Positions 61,167 to 64,000 of a stretch of 64,000 nucleotides of DNA are shown here, in pieces (the stretch's first letter is position 1; each line of letters opens with the position of its first letter). Position numbers and translations under genes: made by a program. The stretch is from Flavobacterium sp. (lineage in GTDB: Bacteria; Bacteroidota; Bacteroidia; Flavobacteriales; Flavobacteriaceae), in contig NZ_JAGIAV010000004.1 of NCBI RefSeq assembly GCF_017744675.1, forward strand, positions 1,243,033 to 1,307,032, in the 5' to 3' direction. The notes under the pieces were generated by a model. That model made no database searches. It was not told the origin of the DNA and saw only the letters and a list, made by a program, of their open reading frames with translations.

Positions 61167-61193
61167 AAAGCACCCGCTTTTAGCGGATGCTTT
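61167..61193 (-). terminator. Hairpin terminator of the large repeat protein
   Basis: AAAGCACCCGC and GCGGATGCTTT form a stem with one mismatch around TTTTA, 23 bp beyond the stop on the minus strand. Confidence 0.65.
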
Positions 61194-61215
61194 AAAATAA
61201 GATTTATAAATTAAT

Positions 61216-64000
61216 TTAATTACCGTCAGAAATGATTTTTTTAGTACTACTGCCTCTGTTAGTCGTAACTTGTAGAATGTAAACTTGGAATTTACCTACG
61301 TAGAAATCAATATTAAAGTTATATTCTTTTCCTAGATAAGAATCTGTATCAGTTTTTGAAGACAATAATTTTCCTGTTATATCAAACAATTCAATTTTAA
61401 CATTGCTAGCATAATCAAAGTTATAACGAATGGTAATGTAATTTTTGAATGGAACAGGATAAACATCAAAACTAGGTTTTTTACTTTCTTTTGCTGTGGT
61501 TTCCACTACAGTTGTTTCCTTAGTAGTAGGCGCTTGAGTAACAATTGACTGTTGACTAGCTCCACACGCAAGTGGTTGAATGTTGTATCCTATTGCGATT
61601 CTACATTCATCAAATGCATTATTTATCAAATCTACCAAGCTTGCAATATCAGAAAGTGAAAGTCCATAAGTGTTTCCGCCTCCTAATGCTTGATTAGCTA
61701 AGTTAAACAAATCACCAACTGTTTTATTTCCTCCTAGTTTACTAACCACATTGTTCGGAATGTTGTAATATTTGTATTCATTACTTACTGTTCCGTCAGG
61801 ATTGCAAGAACGTGTTTTTGGAGTTTTAGATCCGCAACCACCTTCAGGTTGAGCTACTGCCAATATACCTGCCTGCAATTTGAATGTGCTCAACTGACTA
61901 TCAATACCCAAATTAAGTCCTAAAGTGATGGTTTGAGCCAATAAGGTATTATTGATTTTCCCTTTTTTAAGATAAGATGCAGGTAATGCGCTAATATGAG
62001 GATTTCCATTTGCCAACACACTGCTTCCTCCTCCTCCTGGTAAAACTGCTATAACACCGTTAATATCAGTTTGATTATTAGATACTAAAACAGATTTTCC
62101 AACTAAACCAATTGTCATTGTTCCTCCTGGATAACTACTTAATGCTTTCGAAATAAGCTGTACGGTATTGTAAGATTGGCCTCCTGCACATGCAGTACCG
62201 CCAAGGCTTCCATAAGCTCCTTGAGTATAAGTACAAATTGGAGTCGTACATGGAGTGATCAAAAATGTTGATACTTTTTTAATCGTTCCACAATTGTTCG
62301 AAACAACATATTCAATTACTAATGGCGTTCCTATCTGAGGTTTCACAAATTGAGATAAATCTGTAACCTGAACATTTCCAGCACATCCACCAGTGAATTT
62401 AAATCCAGCAATCCAAGCTGCAAATGCAGTATCTGGATTTTCACCGCAAGCAACTGTTTTGTTGGGAGGGCTTAAAACATCAAGCAAGCTAATTTTAGTA
62501 ATAGTGAAGTCTCTGCTGATTGTAGTCTCATAGCATTTGTCGGTCACTTTATAGCTTACGGTCACTGTTCCTCCGTCGCATAGTTTCGGCGCAACAGGAC
62601 TGCCTTGGATTGCTCCTTTGGCATCGCAGCCACCGCTCACTTTAAAACCCGCTTTGAAGGTTGCGAAAGCGGCATCCAATGCGGCCTGATCGGCATACGC
62701 GCAGGCTGAGGCATTCACTGCATCAGGCGCCACCGGAACTACGGCTGACGGAGCGGTAATGGTGAAGTCTCTGCTGATGGTAGTCTCATAGCATTTGTCG
62801 GTCACTTTGTAAGTGACTGTAACTGTTCCTCCGTCGCATAATTTCGGAGCAACGGGACTGCCTTGGATTGCTCCTTTGGCATCGCAGCCGCCACTCACTT
62901 TAAAGCCCGCTTTGAAAGTTGCGAAGGCGGCATCCAATGCGGCCTGATCGGCATAAGCGCAGGCTGAGGCATTCACTGCTGTCGGAGCTTCCACGCTTAC
63001 TGCTGAAGGAGCCGTGATGGTGAAGTCTCTGCTGATTGTGGCCTCATAGCATTTATCGGTCACTTTATAGCTCACGGTCACTGTTCCTCCGTCGCACAGT
63101 TTCGGCGCAACGGGACTGCCTTGGATCGCTCCTTTGGCATCGCAGCCGCCGCTCACTTTAAAGCCCGCTTTGAAAGCTGCAAAAGCGGCATCCAATGCGG
63201 CCTGATCGGCATAAGCGCAGGCTGAGGCATTCACTGCTGTCGGAGCTTCCACGCTTACTGCTGAAGGAGCCGTGATGGTGAAGTCTCTGCTGATTGTGGC
63301 CTCATAGCATTTATCGGTCACTTTATAGCTCACGGTCACGGTTCCTCCGTTGCACAATTTCGGAGCAATTGGATCTCCTTGGATCTCCCCTTTCGCATCG
63401 CAACCGCCGCTCACTTTAAAGCCCGCTTTGAAAGCTGCGAAAGCCGCATCCAATGCGGCCTGATCGGCATACGCACAGGCTGAAGCGCTGACTGCATCAG
63501 GCGCCACCGGAACTACGGCCGATGGAGCGGTAATGGTGAAGTCTCTGCTTATTGTGGTTTCATAGCATTTGTCGGTCACTTTATAGCTCACGGTCACGGT
63601 TCCTCCGTCGCACAGTTTTGGAGCTGTCGGACTGCCTTGGATCGCCCCTTTGGCATCGCAGCCGCCGCTCACCTTAAAGCCCGCTTTGAAGGTTGCGAAA
63701 GCGGCATCCAATGCGGCCTGATCGGCATACGCGCAGGCTGAAGCATTGACAGCATCAGGCGCCACCGGAACCACGGCTGACGGAGCGGTAATGGTGAAGT
63801 CTCTGGTGATTGTAGTCTCATAACACTTGTCGGTCACTTTATAGCTCACGGTCACGGTTCCTCCGTCGCACAGTTTTGGAGCTGTCGGACTGCCTTGGAT
63901 CGCCCCTTTGGCATCGCAGCCGCCGCTCACCTTAAAGCCCGCTTTGAAGGTTGCGAAAGCGGCATCCAATGCGGCCTGATCGGCATACGCGCAGGCTGAA
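61216..64000 (-). CDS. Secreted HYR-like repeat protein with type IX secretion C-terminal signal (N-terminus beyond window)
   Basis: This is the C-terminal 928 residues of a larger exported protein; translation runs off the right edge. About five and a half 86-residue repeats (62505-64000) come first, each with four cysteines (SACAYAD, SGGCDAKG, KLCxGGTVTV, DKCYE) and an Ig/HYR-like look (HYR_4C type). A divergent last unit (TVACGENPDTAFAAWIAGFKF) follows, then a unique Gly-rich domain (about 61550-62260). The chain ends in a type IX secretion type A signal (FDVYPVPFKNYITIRY, VYILQVTTNRGSSTKKIISD). Such proteins are exported by the gliding/type IX machinery and often act as adhesins. The repeats have far higher G+C than the flanks. 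Confidence 0.9.
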   Translation of the reverse strand, partial: SACAYADQAALDAAFATFKAGFKVSGGCDAKGAIQGSPTAPKLCDGGTVTVSYKVTDKCYETTITRDFTITAPSAVVPVAPDAVNASACAYADQAALDAAFATFKAGFKVSGGCDAKGAIQGSPTAPKLCDGGTVTVSYKVTDKCYETTISRDFTITAPSAVVPVAPDAVSASACAYADQAALDAAFAAFKAGFKVSGGCDAKGEIQGDPIAPKLCNGGTVTVSYKVTDKCYEATISRDFTITAPSAVSVEAPTAVNASACAYADQAALDAAFAAFKAGFKVSGGCDAKGAIQGSPVAPKLCDGGTVTVSYKVTDKCYEATISRDFTITAPSAVSVEAPTAVNASACAYADQAALDAAFATFKAGFKVSGGCDAKGAIQGSPVAPKLCDGGTVTVTYKVTDKCYETTISRDFTITAPSAVVPVAPDAVNASACAYADQAALDAAFATFKAGFKVSGGCDAKGAIQGSPVAPKLCDGGTVTVSYKVTDKCYETTISRDFTITKISLLDVLSPPNKTVACGENPDTAFAAWIAGFKFTGGCAGNVQVTDLSQFVKPQIGTPLVIEYVVSNNCGTIKKVSTFLITPCTTPICTYTQGAYGSLGGTACAGGQSYNTVQLISKALSSYPGGTMTIGLVGKSVLVSNNQTDINGVIAVLPGGGGSSVLANGNPHISALPASYLKKGKINNTLLAQTITLGLNLGIDSQLSTFKLQAGILAVAQPEGGCGSKTPKTRSCNPDGTVSNEYKYYNIPNNVVSKLGGNKTVGDLFNLANQALGGGNTYGLSLSDIASLVDLINNAFDECRIAIGYNIQPLACGASQQSIVTQAPTTKETTVVETTAKESKKPSFDVYPVPFKNYITIRYNFDYASNVKIELFDITGKLLSSKTDTDSYLGKEYNFNIDFYVGKFQVYILQVTTNRGSSTKKIISDGN
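62505..64000 (-). repeat. Tandem 258-bp repeats inside the secreted repeat protein
   Basis: The motif GTGAAGTCTCT recurs at 62762, 63020, 63278 and 63536, with close forms at 62504 and 63794, exactly 258 bp (86 codons) apart. The units differ mainly in two linker versions (VVPVAPDAV and SVEAPTAV). The array continues past the right edge. One 60-bp stretch (63421-63480) has 37 G or C by count, against a clearly AT-rich genome. Confidence 0.92.

Noticed and set aside
62505..64000. Possible CRISPR array
   Set aside because: Units are 258 bp, contiguous and in-frame coding, with no spacers; they are protein repeats.
1..64000. tRNA, rRNA, prophage, integrase or transposase genes
   Set aside because: I looked through coding frames and gaps and saw no recognisable example; a covariance-model search would settle small RNAs.

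Overview
The window looks like chromosomal DNA of a Flavobacterium-type bacterium (phylum Bacteroidota). It is AT-rich and carries a gliding-motility lipoprotein (GldI-like), a SusC/SusD pair, a protein with a type IX secretion C-terminal signal, many lipoproteins, promoter -7 boxes of the form TAnnTTTG, and both glutamine synthetase III and II. I see no rRNA, tRNA, CRISPR array, prophage or insertion sequence.

Positions 1-1426 hold the N-terminal part of CTP synthase (pyrG, running off the left edge) and a small DUF3820 protein. Positions 1719-27088 form a carbohydrate-utilisation locus. A leftward arm encodes a GHMP sugar kinase, a nucleotidyltransferase, a FucP/NagP-type sugar permease and a NagB-like deaminase fused to a PIG-L/LmbE deacetylase-like domain. 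A LacI-type regulator and a CBM9-like protein sit in the middle. A rightward arm encodes SusC, SusD, an arylsulfotransferase-like lipoprotein, a TsdA-like diheme cytochrome c lipoprotein, a 1000-residue glycosidase-like protein, a DUF5107-TPR protein, an M1 peptidase and a GH109-type NAD-dependent glycosidase. An 86-bp cassette (39-bp palindromic operator plus promoter) occurs twice in inverted orientation, once in front of each arm, so both arms are probably controlled by the LacI-type protein. The gene set suggests use of N-acetylhexosamine-containing (perhaps GalNAc/O-glycoprotein, possibly sulfated) material; the substrate is inference.

Positions 27218-36404 hold OsmC, two LysM proteins, guaA, two unknown exported proteins and the chaperone pair cbpA-cbpM. 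Positions 36555-48573 hold RidA, a ClC transporter, a DHH phosphoesterase, gldI followed by two tandem cyclophilin-FKBP fusions, small membrane proteins (EamA, DoxX-like, aquaporin, GlsB), a sterol-desaturase-like enzyme and an M61 protease.

Positions 48746-58021 hold a GH92 mannosidase, small unknowns, a PurM-type enzyme and divergent glutamine synthetases III and II. Positions 58240-64000 hold a TerC/Alx transporter, an unknown lipoprotein between twin terminators, a collagen-like lipoprotein, and the C-terminal part of a secreted adhesin-like protein with 258-bp tandem repeats whose G+C content is much higher than the surrounding DNA.

The intergenic DNA is unusually rich in palindromes and short dispersed repeats of several families, recorded individually below.
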